From: Novosphingobium sp. 18050
Lineage (GTDB): Bacteria; Pseudomonadota; Alphaproteobacteria; Sphingomonadales; Sphingomonadaceae
NCBI RefSeq assembly: GCF_902706195.1
Contig: NZ_CACSJO010000001.1
Coordinates: 310,001 to 374,000 of the forward strand
DNA: 64,000 nt
Direction of reading: 5' to 3'
In this document: in pieces, positions 54,492 to 63,182 of the stretch
How positions within the stretch are numbered: the first letter of the stretch is position 1
How the letters are laid out: every line of letters begins with the position of its first letter
Notes under the pieces: model-generated
Seen by the model: only the letters and a program-made list of their open reading frames with translations
Databases searched by the model: none
Told to the model about the DNA's origin: nothing
Position numbers and translations under genes: made by a program

Positions 54492-55952
54492 TCAGCGCCG
54501 CCGGGGTACGTAGACGACGATGCCGTCCTGCGCCCATATACGCCGCCACTCGCGGCTATGGGCCAGTTCCCCGGCAAGCGGGGCATTGTGCTTCTCGTCG
54601 AGGATGAAGGCGGCCGGTTGCCATTTGTGCACCACGTCTACCAGTGGGACGATGCCGTTCTCGATCCCTCCGTTGTACTGCCATTCCTTGCGCGAGTAGC
54701 GGTAATAGCGCCCGTCGTAGGCGACATGCCATGCCGGATAGCCGGCATCGATGATCGCTCCACCGAACGGGAAGTCGCCGTAGACCGTGCCCTGCACGCC
54801 TTCTTTGCGCAGCCGCTCCACGGCGGCCAACGGCAAGGTCGCAGCGAAGCGCGTGGGCGCCAGCAGCGGCGCGAACAAGGCGACGAGGAGGATCGGGACA
54901 ACGACCATTGCTACGCCGATTCCTGTGCTGACACCGCCTTTGTCATCCGGCCTGGCGCCTGCGCGCGCGATCACCGGAACCATCGCCACCGCCCAGAACA
55001 GCACGAATCGATAGGCCGTCACCGTCATCAGCAGCAGGCCGATCGCCACCGCCAGTTCGCTTGCATCGATGCGCCTGCGATCGGCCATGACCAGCCGCGC
55101 CGCCAGCAAGACCGTCACCAGCACCGGCACCGCATTCGAGCGATTGCCCGAAATCCAAAGCGGCAGCCACTCGCTAGCGCCGATGGCGATGCTGGCTTCG
55201 GCATTGGTCGCGGAGGTCTGGATGATCGAAATGCCGTCAGGCGTCGCGAAGACCGCTGCCACGCCGATTACCGCCAGCGCGGTCGGCGCTACCGGCAAGC
55301 TGCGGCTGCGGCCAGTTAGCCAGGCGAGCCAGCCCGGCAAGGCCGCCAGCCCCATTGCGATGACGCCCACGCTGACCGACGGGTGCAGGTTCTGCCACGC
55401 CACCAGCAGTGGACCGCCCAGCGCGATCGTCAGCAGAGGGCGCAGTCCCAGCCGCTGCAAGGCCAGCAGCAGCCCGAAGCACAGGCATGCAAAGCTCTGC
55501 GGCCTGATGCTCGCGGTCGGCAGTGCGGCTATGAACGTCAGGACCAGCGCCAGCATGATCGCCGACATCGCTGCACCGCGCAGGCGGCAGGCGGCGGCCA
55601 CCGCCCAGAACCCTCCGAGCCAGCACATCGCGTCCACCACGCGTAGCAGGTTCCAGCCGCCGACCCGCCGCGCCAGCGCCATCAACGCCTGCCCGGCCCA
55701 GGCCACTGACGGCAGTGGCTCATCCAGATGCAGCGCCGAGAAAGGCTCACGCGAGACCGGGCCAGCGCGGTCGAGGATCAGTTCCCCCAGCTTGAGTTGC
55801 CAGAAGATATCAACGTCCCACACGGTGCGCAGCAGCAGCGCCAGCAGCATGACGGCGGGGACCCACGCCAGCAGTATGCCTGCTGCGTTCACCTTTCTGC
55901 CCTGTGTGCTGTGAATGTGGTCGATCATCTGCCTGTACGCCCGCGAAAACAT
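54492..55952 (-). CDS. Polytopic membrane protein of unknown function
   Basis: The 486-residue product has about ten hydrophobic segments from residue 25 to 365 (GILLAWVPAVMLLALLL, AIMLALVLTFIAALP, LLVAWQNLHPSVSVGVIAMGLAAL, and so on). A soluble C-terminal domain of roughly 110 residues follows (VQGTVYGDFPFGGAIIDAGYPAWHVAYDGRYYRYS). A charged Asp-x-x-x-W/Q segment early on (TVWDVDIFWQLKLGELIL) recalls membrane glycosyltransferases of the GT-C type, but the match is too weak to assign. ATG 55928 is an alternative start. It is convergent with the SDR gene. Confidence 0.7.
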   Translation of the reverse strand: MFSRAYRQMIDHIHSTQGRKVNAAGILLAWVPAVMLLALLLRTVWDVDIFWQLKLGELILDRAGPVSREPFSALHLDEPLPSVAWAGQALMALARRVGGWNLLRVVDAMCWLGGFWAVAAACRLRGAAMSAIMLALVLTFIAALPTASIRPQSFACLCFGLLLALQRLGLRPLLTIALGGPLLVAWQNLHPSVSVGVIAMGLAALPGWLAWLTGRSRSLPVAPTALAVIGVAAVFATPDGISIIQTSATNAEASIAIGASEWLPLWISGNRSNAVPVLVTVLLAARLVMADRRRIDASELAVAIGLLLMTVTAYRFVLFWAVAMVPVIARAGARPDDKGGVSTGIGVAMVVVPILLVALFAPLLAPTRFAATLPLAAVERLRKEGVQGTVYGDFPFGGAIIDAGYPAWHVAYDGRYYRYSRKEWQYNGGIENGIVPLVDVVHKWQPAAFILDEKHNAPLAGELAHSREWRRIWAQDGIVVYVPRRR

Positions 55953-56075
55953 GCGTCTCTTGCCGCAGTCGCGAGCGCGTTCAAGCCCCCTTGTAGGACT
56001 ATTCCAATTCTCTTGTCCGCCCCGTTCGGGGAGATCGCGGGAACAATCAGATCGCAGGTTCTCTCACGGCCGGCG

Positions 56076-56555
56076 TCACCTCTCCGCCCGCCATGCGGCG
56101 TAGCCGGCGATGAGTTCTGGATATTCGTCCAGCCGCGGAAAACGGTCGTAGCGGCGCTCCACCTGGGTATGAAGCCAAGGCAGTTTCTCGGCCGCCTGCA
56201 TCTCCACATAGGGAGAGAAAGCGCGCGGATCGTCGAGCAGCGTTGCGCGCACGTTGATGAAACCCATCGCCGGATCGACCTTGGTAAAAACCCAGGACTT
56301 GCACCAGGGACAATGGTGGTGCTGCGCCTCATCGCCGTGAAGGCCGCCGATCTCGGGCTCTCCCGAAACCAGTTCGAACCCGGCTGTGGGGATGGAAATC
56401 GTCGTCGAGAACGCGCTTGCGGTCATCCGCTTGCAGCCCGAGCAGTGGCACAGGCTTTCGATCAGGGGCAGCGCAGTCAACTGGAAGCGCACCTGCCCGC
56501 AGCGGCAACCACCTTCCAGAACCTGCGCCTGTCCCATCACGTCCTCTTTGTCCAA
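56076..56555 (-). CDS. GFA-family zinc protein
   Basis: This 159-residue protein belongs to the family named for glutathione-dependent formaldehyde-activating enzyme. The zinc-binding Cys pairs are visible: EGGCRCGQVRF, CHCSGCKR and HHCPWCKSW. The name overstates what is known, because most members have no shown activity. ATG 56555 or the internal ATG 56537 (MGQAQVLEGG) could be the start. It lies 15 bases downstream of folE on the same strand and is probably co-transcribed. Confidence 0.87.
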   Translation of the reverse strand: MDKEDVMGQAQVLEGGCRCGQVRFQLTALPLIESLCHCSGCKRMTASAFSTTISIPTAGFELVSGEPEIGGLHGDEAQHHHCPWCKSWVFTKVDPAMGFINVRATLLDDPRAFSPYVEMQAAEKLPWLHTQVERRYDRFPRLDEYPELIAGYAAWRAER

Positions 56556-56569
56556 TCAGTATTATCCGA

Positions 56570-57190
56570 TCAGTACCCCATCAGGCTGAGCACTTCCTTG
56601 CGGGAACGCTCATCCTCAAGGAATGTGCCCATCATCCGACTGGTGATCATGCCCACGCCCGGCGTGCGCACGCCCCGAGCGGTCATGCAGGCATGGTTGG
56701 CCTCGATCACCACCGCCACGCCCTGAGGCTTGAGGTGCTGCCAGATGCACTGCGCCACTTCGGCGGTCAGGCGTTCCTGGATCTGCAATCGGCGCGCAAA
56801 GCCGTGCAGCACGCGCGCAAGCTTGGAAATGCCCACCACATGGTTGCGCGGCAGATAGGCGATCGCCGCCTTGCCGATGATCGGCGCCATGTGATGTTCG
56901 CAGTGCGACTGGAACGGAATGTCCTTGAGCAGCACGACTTCGTCGTATCCGCCCACTTCCTCAAAGATGCGGCTCAGGTGGGCAGCCGGATCTTCCTGAT
57001 ATCCCTGGCAATATTCGAGCCAGGCCCGCGCCACGCGCTTGGGCGTATCGATCAGGCCCTCGCGCGTAGGGTCGTCGCCCGCCCACTCGATCAGCGTGCG
57101 GATGGCGTCCTGTACATGTCCGGGGACTGCGGGCTTTCCGGGCGACCCATCCTGCAGATCATCCTCGTCGTGACCGACCAGACTGCTCAT
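56570..57190 (-). CDS. folE: GTP cyclohydrolase I
   Basis: FolE converts GTP to dihydroneopterin triphosphate, the first step to folate. The 206-residue product has FQSHCEHHMAPIIGKAAIAYLP with the zinc Cys and His, HVVGISKLARVLHGFARRLQIQERLT, and VVIEANHACMTARGV with the second zinc Cys. The start at 57188-57190 lies inside the end of the phospholipase gene, with 32 bases of overlap, so the two genes are read in different frames. Family assignment is secure. Confidence 0.97.
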   Translation of the reverse strand: MSSLVGHDEDDLQDGSPGKPAVPGHVQDAIRTLIEWAGDDPTREGLIDTPKRVARAWLEYCQGYQEDPAAHLSRIFEEVGGYDEVVLLKDIPFQSHCEHHMAPIIGKAAIAYLPRNHVVGISKLARVLHGFARRLQIQERLTAEVAQCIWQHLKPQGVAVVIEANHACMTARGVRTPGVGMITSRMMGTFLEDERSRKEVLSLMGY

Positions 57191-58799
57191 CCCTCTTGTT
57201 CCTTTTCAATCTCTTCATCAGGCGCATACGCATCAGCCGTCCGTTGCGCCGGAACAACCCACGTCGCTCGATAGGCTCGAACATTTCGCCGGGGCGTTCC
57301 GGATCAAGCACCCCGCTCTTGCCGATTGCTCTTTCAGCTTCCGACAACTGTTTCAAGGGCAACGGTTCGAGATATTTGCCGGTACGCGGTGTCGCCCGAT
57401 TGAGCGTGTCGACCATTGCCGCCATCGAACCGTGACGCTCGATCCCCGCCGCGACTTCGGCTTCGGCAATACCGCAATGCTCGGCCAGCAGGCGGATGCG
57501 CAATTTGGTGATCGTATCGCCCACATGCGCATTGGCCGGACGCGCGGCGTCGATGAAGACATCGCACTCGCTGTCCAGCCCCATCGAACGGTTGTTCATG
57601 TTGGCCGAACCCACGCGCAAAATCTCGTCGTCGACGATCGTCAGCTTGGCATGGACATAGATCGGCGTGCCGTCCGAGGCCGAAGGCGTGAAGATACGGA
57701 AACGGCCGGAATGATCTGCCTTCTGCAGCGTCTCGACCAGTTCGACGCGGGCCGTGTCCATCGCCTGCTGCTCCAGCCAGCCGTCGGCGGTGACCGGGTT
57801 GACGATGAAGAACTCGGGCGGCTCGTCCTCCAGCAACCGCTCGCAGATGGCCTCGGCAATGGCGCGCGAGGCGAAGTACTGCGTCTCTGCATAGATGAAG
57901 CGTCTGGCGCGGCGGATTTGCTCGACGAAGAGCTGCTCGATCTCGCTGATCTGCGGGCAGTCACCGTATTCGGCGCGGGTGCGGGCGATGCCGACTTCGA
58001 CATTCTCGAATTCGGGACGCAGGCTGGCGGGCCACGGCGATTGCTGCTGCGGGCGGCAAGGAGCAAGCTCGTCCCCGCCGGCAACCTTCCAGCGCTCGCG
58101 GCCAAGCTCGCCCAGCGCGGCGGCCACTTCGCCTTCCAGCAGCATGGTGACGTCGTGCCAGGGACCATAGAGATGTCCGGTCGGTCGGCGGCGGCGCGGG
58201 TCCTTGGGAATATGATCGGGCGTGTCCCAGCGGTCCGAGGTCATGTCGATCCCGCCACAAGCCGCGACGACATCGTCGACCACGACGATCTTCTGGTGAT
58301 GGCTGCAACCGACCGGGTGCGCGGAATCGAACTTGAAGTCGATGCGGGGATGCTTTGCCCAGCGTGCCAGGTCGAACAGCATGGTGCCGCGGAACATGTA
58401 CTTCACCACCGCGAAGTTCCATTTCAGCAGCAGGATCTCCAGTTGCGGCTTGCGGTTCACCAGCCACAGCATGAAAGAACCGAGGCGCGCAGGGAATTTC
58501 CGTTGCCGGCCGCGCTGCCACCAGCGCCTGCCGGATGTCAAAAGTATCCGCGAATCGAAGTCCCAGCCGACCATGAAGATGCGCTGCTGCGCCTCATCCA
58601 TCACCTCGCGGATCACTTCGAAATAGTCGGCCGCGTCGATGACGACATGCGCCCGCCGCGCCATGACATAGCGCCACACCGAGGGCGATACCCCCTCGGT
58701 GTGCTGCATCACGCGATCTTCCTCGCCGGAACCCGCCCGCGCAAGGTCCCCCTCCGTCGCAACCTGATTCATCGATAGCCTTGTTGGAACTTCCACCAC
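57159..58799 (-). CDS. Phospholipase D / cardiolipin synthase-like protein
   Basis: This 546-residue protein has two HKD motifs: HHQKIVVVDDVVAACGGIDMTSDRWD near residues 165-190 and HAKLTIVDDEILRVGSANMNNRSMGLDSECD near residues 385-415. Phospholipase D family members cleave or transfer phosphatidyl groups. The arrangement VGWDFDSRI..RRWW..PARLGSFMLWLVNRKPQLEILLLKW resembles bacterial PLD-like proteins rather than the membrane cardiolipin synthases, and no N-terminal membrane segments are seen. An internal ATG at 58772 (MNQVATEGDL) is an alternative start. Its 3' end overlaps folE by 32 bases. Confidence 0.85.
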   Translation of the reverse strand: MVEVPTRLSMNQVATEGDLARAGSGEEDRVMQHTEGVSPSVWRYVMARRAHVVIDAADYFEVIREVMDEAQQRIFMVGWDFDSRILLTSGRRWWQRGRQRKFPARLGSFMLWLVNRKPQLEILLLKWNFAVVKYMFRGTMLFDLARWAKHPRIDFKFDSAHPVGCSHHQKIVVVDDVVAACGGIDMTSDRWDTPDHIPKDPRRRRPTGHLYGPWHDVTMLLEGEVAAALGELGRERWKVAGGDELAPCRPQQQSPWPASLRPEFENVEVGIARTRAEYGDCPQISEIEQLFVEQIRRARRFIYAETQYFASRAIAEAICERLLEDEPPEFFIVNPVTADGWLEQQAMDTARVELVETLQKADHSGRFRIFTPSASDGTPIYVHAKLTIVDDEILRVGSANMNNRSMGLDSECDVFIDAARPANAHVGDTITKLRIRLLAEHCGIAEAEVAAGIERHGSMAAMVDTLNRATPRTGKYLEPLPLKQLSEAERAIGKSGVLDPERPGEMFEPIERRGLFRRNGRLMRMRLMKRLKRNKRDEQSGRSRRG

Positions 58800-58980
58800 G
58801 CGCGATCAAACGCCGAACCCCGCTAATGTTCCCTTTGGCACACAAAAGTTGGCGGTACACTGAAGGCTGAATTGCCTGCAGCGGCGATCTCGCATCGCGG
58901 CGATTGCCTGAGCTTGCCGCCCGGACAATCCTGCCGCGGAACGATAACCGGGAGCGGAGCCCAACAATGGCCACAAGGCG

Positions 58981-59511
58981 ATGACGACAAGCCTGAGCCG
59001 GATCATCGGCGAACTGGCCGACCGCGAGGCTATCCGGGAGTGCCTCTACCGCTATGCGCGCGGGGTCGACCGGCTCGACGCCGACATGGTCCGCTCGGCC
59101 TACTGGCCGGACTGCCTGGACGAACACATGGGCTTCACCGGCAATGCCGAAGCCTTCATCGCATGGTCATTCCCGATCATGGGCGCCATGGACCAGACCA
59201 TGCATCTCATCGGCAATGTGCTTGTCGAAGTGCGCGGCGACGAGGCCGATGCGGAATCGTGCTTTCACGGCATCCATCGGATCAATCTGCCGGACGGTTC
59301 GAAGTCGGATGTGATCGCCGCCGGGCGCTATCTCGACACCTTTCACAGACGCGGCGACGAATGGCGCATCGCGAAACGTTTCGTGGTGACAGACTGGTTC
59401 CGCCAGTATCCGGATTCTGCCGACTGGTCGCAGGGAATGCTCGGCATCATGGCCAAACCCGGTGGGCGATTCCCCGAGGATGAGAGCTACAAACGCATCA
59501 GAATTGGCTGA
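58981..59511 (+). CDS. SnoaL/NTF2-like protein
   Basis: The 176-residue product has the SnoaL-like pattern of the ring-hydroxylating-dioxygenase beta/scytalone-dehydratase superfamily: ADREAIRECLYRYARGVDRLDADMVRSAYWPD at the start, then MHLIGNVLVEVRGDEADAESCF and GRYLDTFHRRGDEWRIAKRFVVTDW. Such proteins are small isomerases, dehydratases or binding proteins; no partner is nearby, so the role is unknown. The ATG follows CACAAGGCG. It is divergent from the phospholipase D-like gene. Confidence 0.83.
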   Translation: MTTSLSRIIGELADREAIRECLYRYARGVDRLDADMVRSAYWPDCLDEHMGFTGNAEAFIAWSFPIMGAMDQTMHLIGNVLVEVRGDEADAESCFHGIHRINLPDGSKSDVIAAGRYLDTFHRRGDEWRIAKRFVVTDWFRQYPDSADWSQGMLGIMAKPGGRFPEDESYKRIRIG

Positions 59512-59749
59512 AAACCGCGAATTTTCCACAAGGTAGCGGCCGTTCATCGCGTCTACGGGGCGATTCGCCCCTTGTTTCGGCAACCGTTCACCCGGCAGCG
59601 CATTCGCCTCCCTATAGTCTTCCACCACCCCATCCGCCGACCCGCGATATTTGTCGCGGCGGCGGGCCCGGCCATGTCGGAGGGGTCCGTGTCCGGGTCT
59701 TCATCGTTGTCCCGGACCGCCTTTCACGCCCCTGACAGGGGGTCTGTCC

Positions 59750-59773
59750 CGGGGCCGCCCTCCCACGGCCCCG
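59750..59773 (+). promoter_or_regulatory. 5'-leader hairpin before the duplicated-domain protein
   Basis: CGGGGCCG and CGGCCCCG form an 8-bp stem with an eight-base loop, ending six bases before AAGGAG. A weaker stem, GTCCGGG/CCCGGAC, lies at 59691-59717. Together they make a structured leader for the gene at 59791. Confidence 0.5.
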
Positions 59774-59790
59774 TCAAGAAGGAGTACGCC

Positions 59791-60399
59791 ATGAAGAAAA
59801 CCATCATTGCCGCCGCGATTGCCGCTGCCAGCCTCGTTCCCGCGGCTGCAATGGCACAGGCAGCCCCGGCAGCAGCAGCAGCCTCGGCCACGCCGAAGGT
59901 TGGTGCCAAGGTCTTCGACGCAGAGGGCGGCGAAGTGGGCACCGTAGAAGCAATCCAGGGCGACGTCGTGACGGTCTCCACCGGCACCGCACGCGCCGGC
60001 CTGCCCACCAGCGCCTTCGTCGCCCGCGAAAAGGGTCTGACGATCGGCATGAACAAGGCGCAGCTCGAAGCCGCCGTGAACGGCGCCAAGGCTGAGAACA
60101 CGGCCGCCAAGGATGCTGCCATCGTCGCCGATGCGCCGATCAAGAGCAGCGACGGCGTCGTCATCGGCACCGTCTCCAAGGTCGAAGGTGACAACGTCAC
60201 CGTCGCGCTGAGCAACGGTTCGGCTGCCGCGCTCAAGAAGTCGTACATCGGCCTTGGCACCGACGGTTCGCTTGCGCTCGGCATGACCGCGGCAGACTTC
60301 GCCAAGGCGACCCAGGCAGCCGGTTCGGCCCAGGCCAGCACCGATGCTGGCGCAGCCGCAAGCGGCGCCGCTGCCGCCACCGACAGCGCCGGCCAGTAA
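59791..60399 (+). CDS. Exported protein with two tandem beta-barrel-like repeats
   Basis: The 202-residue product starts MKKTIIAAAIAAASLVPAAAMAQAA, a signal peptide. The mature protein is Ala-rich and contains two similar units of about 65 residues: KVFDAEGGEVGTVEAIQGDVVTVST...LTIGMNKAQLEAAVNGA and PIKSSDGVVIGTVSKVEGDNVTVAL...LALGMTAADFAKATQAA. The G-x-V/I-GTV-x-x-(I/V)-x-GD pattern is like a PRC-barrel or small SH3-like sheet. It should be periplasmic; the function is unknown. AAGGAG precedes the ATG, and a strong terminator follows, so it is a single, probably well-expressed gene. Confidence 0.78.
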   Translation: MKKTIIAAAIAAASLVPAAAMAQAAPAAAAASATPKVGAKVFDAEGGEVGTVEAIQGDVVTVSTGTARAGLPTSAFVAREKGLTIGMNKAQLEAAVNGAKAENTAAKDAAIVADAPIKSSDGVVIGTVSKVEGDNVTVALSNGSAAALKKSYIGLGTDGSLALGMTAADFAKATQAAGSAQASTDAGAAASGAAAATDSAGQ

Positions 60400-60441
60400 A
60401 CCAGGCCTGCTTCCCATCGCGCTTGCGAGTGCGGTGAAATG

Positions 60442-60482
60442 GGGCCGGGACGCGACGTAAAGTCGCCTCCCGGCCCTTTTTT
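60442..60482 (+). terminator. Strong intrinsic terminator
   Basis: GGGCCGGGA-CGCGAC pairs with GTCGC-C-TCCCGGCCC around a short loop and is followed by TTTTTT, 43 bases after the exported-protein stop. It is among the strongest terminators in the window. Confidence 0.92.
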
Positions 60483-60632
60483 AGTAGTGCGTGCAGCACT
60501 GCCGCCATTTGGCAAAGTCACGCGCGAACCGGGAATTCGCCTTGCAACACCCGGTATTGCTGCCCCAATGGGTGCGCAAGCCCTTCCAAAGACGCGCGCG
60601 GCCGCGTCGCCTGAACAGCGAGCGAACCCATC

Positions 60633-61952
60633 TTGACCCTTCCGGAACGCGCCCGAGCCTTCTTCCTCGCCGTCCCCGGCATCGACGGATCGCTTGATCT
60701 TGCGCGTCGCCGTGCGGCGACAGGCATAGGTGCGGTCCTGCTGGGCCTCATCGCCATCCTTTTCGCCTGGGCGGGCGACAGTGCGCAGAAAATCTTCCTC
60801 CAGTTCGTCCACGTCCATCCTTACGCCCCGCTGGTGCTCACCCCTCTAGTCTTCGGCGCGGTGGTGCTGATCACCCAGCGCTGGACGCCTGCCGCACGTG
60901 GGTCGGGCATTCCGCAGGTCATGGCGGCAGGACAGGACCTCGATCTTGCACGTACGCCTATGCTCTCGATGCGCACGGCCATCGCCAAGCTGCTGCTGAC
61001 GGTGACGATGCTGCTGGGCGGCGGTTCAGTCGGCCGCGAAGGGCCTACGGTGCAGGTCAGCGCGGCTGTCATGGTCGCGTTACACCGGGTATTTCGCGTC
61101 CCCGTCACGTCGGGCGTACTCATCGCGGGCGGCGCGGCCGGTGTCGCTGCAGCCTTCAACACCCCGCTGGCGGGCGTGGCCTTCGCGATCGAGGAACTTG
61201 CCGCCGCATTCGAGCAGCGGGTTGCAGTGCTGGTCATGGCCGCCGTCGTCGTTTCGGGCCTCGTCAGCCTCAGCATCGCAGGCGATTACGTGTACTTCGG
61301 CGCGATGCACCAGACCCTGGTGATCGGCTCGGTCGTAGTCGTAGCGCCGATCGCAGGCATCTTCGGCGGCGTTCTGGGCGGCATGTTTTCGCGCACCCTG
61401 CTCGGCTTCGCCCGCAGCGCCCACCCGTGGTTCCTCGCGGTCCGCAGCCGCCCGGTCACAGCCGCCGTCGTATGCGGACTGATCGTCGCGGTCGTCGGTA
61501 TCCTGAGCGGCGGTTCGACCTGGGGCACCGGCTACGAAACCACCCGCGCCATGATCGAAGGACAGGACGGCGCCTCCGCCTGGTTCGGCCCTGCAAAGTT
61601 CCTCGCCACCGCCGCCACGGCCGTTTCAGGGGCACCTGGAGGCATTTTCGCCCCCTCGCTTTCCGTCGGCGCCGGATTCGGGCAGCTGCTGTCCTATGTC
61701 TTCCCCGACGATCCCATGCCCGCAGTAGTGTTGCTGGGCATGACCGGATACTTCGTGGGCGTGACGCGCGCGCCGCTCACTGCCGTGATTATCCTGATGG
61801 AAACGACCGCAAGCCGGGGCATGATCGTGCCACTGTTCCTCACTGCGATCATCGCCGACGCCGTCAGCACGCTGGTTTGCCGGGAAAAGCTGTATCACGG
61901 CCTGTCGCGCGGTTTCACCGCAAAGCCGCCTGCCCCGGCATCGACGGCCTGA
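60633..61952 (+). CDS. CLC-family chloride channel / Cl-/H+ exchanger
   Basis: This 439-residue membrane protein has all CLC selectivity segments: RGSGIPQV near residues 88-95, GREGPTVQ near 134-141 with the gating Glu, and GGIFAPSLSVGAGFGQ. FNTPLAGVAFAIEELAAAFEQR keeps the inner Glu that marks proton-coupled exchangers in the E. coli protein, so exchange rather than channel activity is likely. The start is TTG at 60633; no ATG lies close by and the Shine-Dalgarno is weak. A terminator shared with tRNA-Arg lies downstream. Confidence 0.92.
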   Translation: MTLPERARAFFLAVPGIDGSLDLARRRAATGIGAVLLGLIAILFAWAGDSAQKIFLQFVHVHPYAPLVLTPLVFGAVVLITQRWTPAARGSGIPQVMAAGQDLDLARTPMLSMRTAIAKLLLTVTMLLGGGSVGREGPTVQVSAAVMVALHRVFRVPVTSGVLIAGGAAGVAAAFNTPLAGVAFAIEELAAAFEQRVAVLVMAAVVVSGLVSLSIAGDYVYFGAMHQTLVIGSVVVVAPIAGIFGGVLGGMFSRTLLGFARSAHPWFLAVRSRPVTAAVVCGLIVAVVGILSGGSTWGTGYETTRAMIEGQDGASAWFGPAKFLATAATAVSGAPGGIFAPSLSVGAGFGQLLSYVFPDDPMPAVVLLGMTGYFVGVTRAPLTAVIILMETTASRGMIVPLFLTAIIADAVSTLVCREKLYHGLSRGFTAKPPAPASTA

Positions 61953-62015
61953 GGCGCAAGGCTGCCTCAAACGGGAGGCCGCGAGACGGCTATCTGAACC
62001 CGGTGCTGAAATGAA

Positions 62016-62038
62016 AAACCCCGCCAGTGGCGGGGTTT
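62016..62038. terminator. Bidirectional terminator AAACCCCGCC-AGT-GGCGGGGTTT
   Basis: A perfect 10-bp stem lies between the CLC gene (rightward) and the tRNA-Arg genes (leftward). T-runs on both strands allow use from both sides. Confidence 0.9.
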
Positions 62039-62049
62039 CTTTGTAATGG

Positions 62050-62126
62050 TGGTGCACCCAGAGCGATTCGAACGCCCGACCCTCAGATTCGTAGTCTGAT
62101 GCTCTATCCAGCTGAGCTATGGGTGC
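62050..62126 (-). tRNA. tRNA-Arg (anticodon ACG), copy 1
   Basis: This 77-base cloverleaf has acceptor GCACCCA, D arm TAGCTCAGCTGGATAGAGC, anticodon stem CAGAC with loop CTACGAA (anticodon ACG), T arm CGTTCGAATCG, discriminator A and encoded CCA. ACG is normally deaminated to ICG and reads CGU, CGC and CGA. Confidence 0.97.
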
Positions 62127-62179
62127 ACAGTACCATTTTTCCAACACACAAAATGTACCGCAAACCCCAGAAGGGAAAG

Positions 62180-62256
62180 TGGTGCACCCAGAGCGATTCG
62201 AACGCCCGACCCTCAGATTCGTAGTCTGATGCTCTATCCAGCTGAGCTATGGGTGC
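62180..62256 (-). tRNA. tRNA-Arg (anticodon ACG), copy 2
   Basis: It is identical in sequence to copy 1 over all 77 bases and lies 53 bases upstream of it in the direction of transcription. The two are probably processed from one transcript. Confidence 0.97.
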
Positions 62257-62299
62257 GTTGGAGGTGGCCCTTTAGGAAGGGAATCGGATGCGGTCAACG

Positions 62300-62305
62300 C
62301 CTATA
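62300..62305 (-). promoter_or_regulatory. Likely -10 element of the tRNA-Arg pair
   Basis: On the minus strand TATAGGCG lies about 45 bases before the first tRNA-Arg. The same TATAGGCG is the -10 region of the tRNA-Pro and tRNA-Asn promoters. A clear TTGCCA-type -35 is not seen at the usual distance. Confidence 0.45.
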
Positions 62306-62330
62306 TCGCACCTTCCGTCAGGAAAATGCG

Positions 62331-62756
62331 TTAGCCGGCGGAAAGGTAGCGCTTCAGCGCCTCGGCAAGCGGATAATCTAGAGGCGGCATCGACAGCGCA
62401 GCGATCGCCCCCGGCGCCAGCCACGCCAGCTCGGCCGCCTCCAGGGCGCTCGGCACGCCCTGCCACGTGCGGCACGCATAAAGGAGTATGACCAGCGGGC
62501 GTGACGGCCCTTTGCCGCCTTGCTTCACCGGCACCGTATGCCCGCTGGCAAAGCTTACCGCCTCCAGCGCGGGGATGTTCAGCGTAATGCCCAGTTCCTC
62601 GGACAGTTCGCGGACAGCCGCCTGCTCAGGCGTTTCGCCCGGATCGACCTTGCCGCCGGGAAATTCCCATAAGCCGCCATGCACGGCCCCGAAATCGCGC
62701 TGCTGCATAAGTACGGTGCCATCGCCTGCCGTAAGCGCCACGGCGACCACCAGCAT
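62331..62756 (-). CDS. mutT: MutT-type NUDIX pyrophosphohydrolase
   Basis: This NUDIX hydrolase of about 141 residues probably removes 8-oxo-dGTP. The NUDIX box is complete: GGKVDPGETPEQAAVRELSEELGI. MLVVAVALTAGDGTVLMQQRD before it aligns with the MutT N-terminus, so I chose ATG 62754-62756. An in-frame TTG at 62801 would add 15 residues; neither has a clear Shine-Dalgarno. Its C-terminal region (LAWLAPGAIAALSMPPLDYPLAEALKRYL) matches the MutT pattern. It lies upstream of the tRNA-Arg pair on the same strand. Confidence 0.9.
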   Translation of the reverse strand: MLVVAVALTAGDGTVLMQQRDFGAVHGGLWEFPGGKVDPGETPEQAAVRELSEELGITLNIPALEAVSFASGHTVPVKQGGKGPSRPLVILLYACRTWQGVPSALEAAELAWLAPGAIAALSMPPLDYPLAEALKRYLSAG

Positions 62757-62854
62757 CGGTGTCGGAAAATCTTGCAGTCGAACCTCCAGCCTTAAAGGCA
62801 ATTTAACGCACCGGTGCGATGCCGGCGTCCACTAGCGGGAATTATACGGTGAAC

Positions 62855-63043
62855 ATGCTGCTGCTGCGCATCCTATCAACGATCACGAAAAGCGAACGCG
62901 GCACATCCTCGGTCGAATACGGGCTGATCCTCGCATTCATCGTCCTCATCGTCCTCATCGCCATCCAGGCAACGGCCACCCAGACCGTGCAGTTGTGGAC
63001 AGACGTTGCAGCGAAGTCCGCGGCAGCACAGGCGCAAAATTGA
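62855..63043 (+). CDS. Flp/Fap-type pilin (first)
   Basis: This 62-residue prepilin has a short leader MLLLRILSTITKSERG, then the prepilin-peptidase and Glu5 motif G/TSSVEYGL and a long hydrophobic helix (ILAFIVLIVLIAIQATA). It should be cut after the Gly by a TadV/PilD-type peptidase and assembled by a Tad secretion system. No tad genes are within the window. A GTG at 62849 is a possible alternative start. It differs from the second pilin 140 bases downstream. Confidence 0.85.
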   Translation: MLLLRILSTITKSERGTSSVEYGLILAFIVLIVLIAIQATATQTVQLWTDVAAKSAAAQAQN

Positions 63044-63182
63044 ACTCACCGCAAACACAGAACAATCTAGCTTAAACCTTTGTCAATCATTGCACTGTAA
63101 ATAACAAGCTGTCCAAGGCGCAGAAGAGAGACTGAAGCGAGGCGGACCGGGTACACTAGACTGCTTTATCAGGAGACAATTC

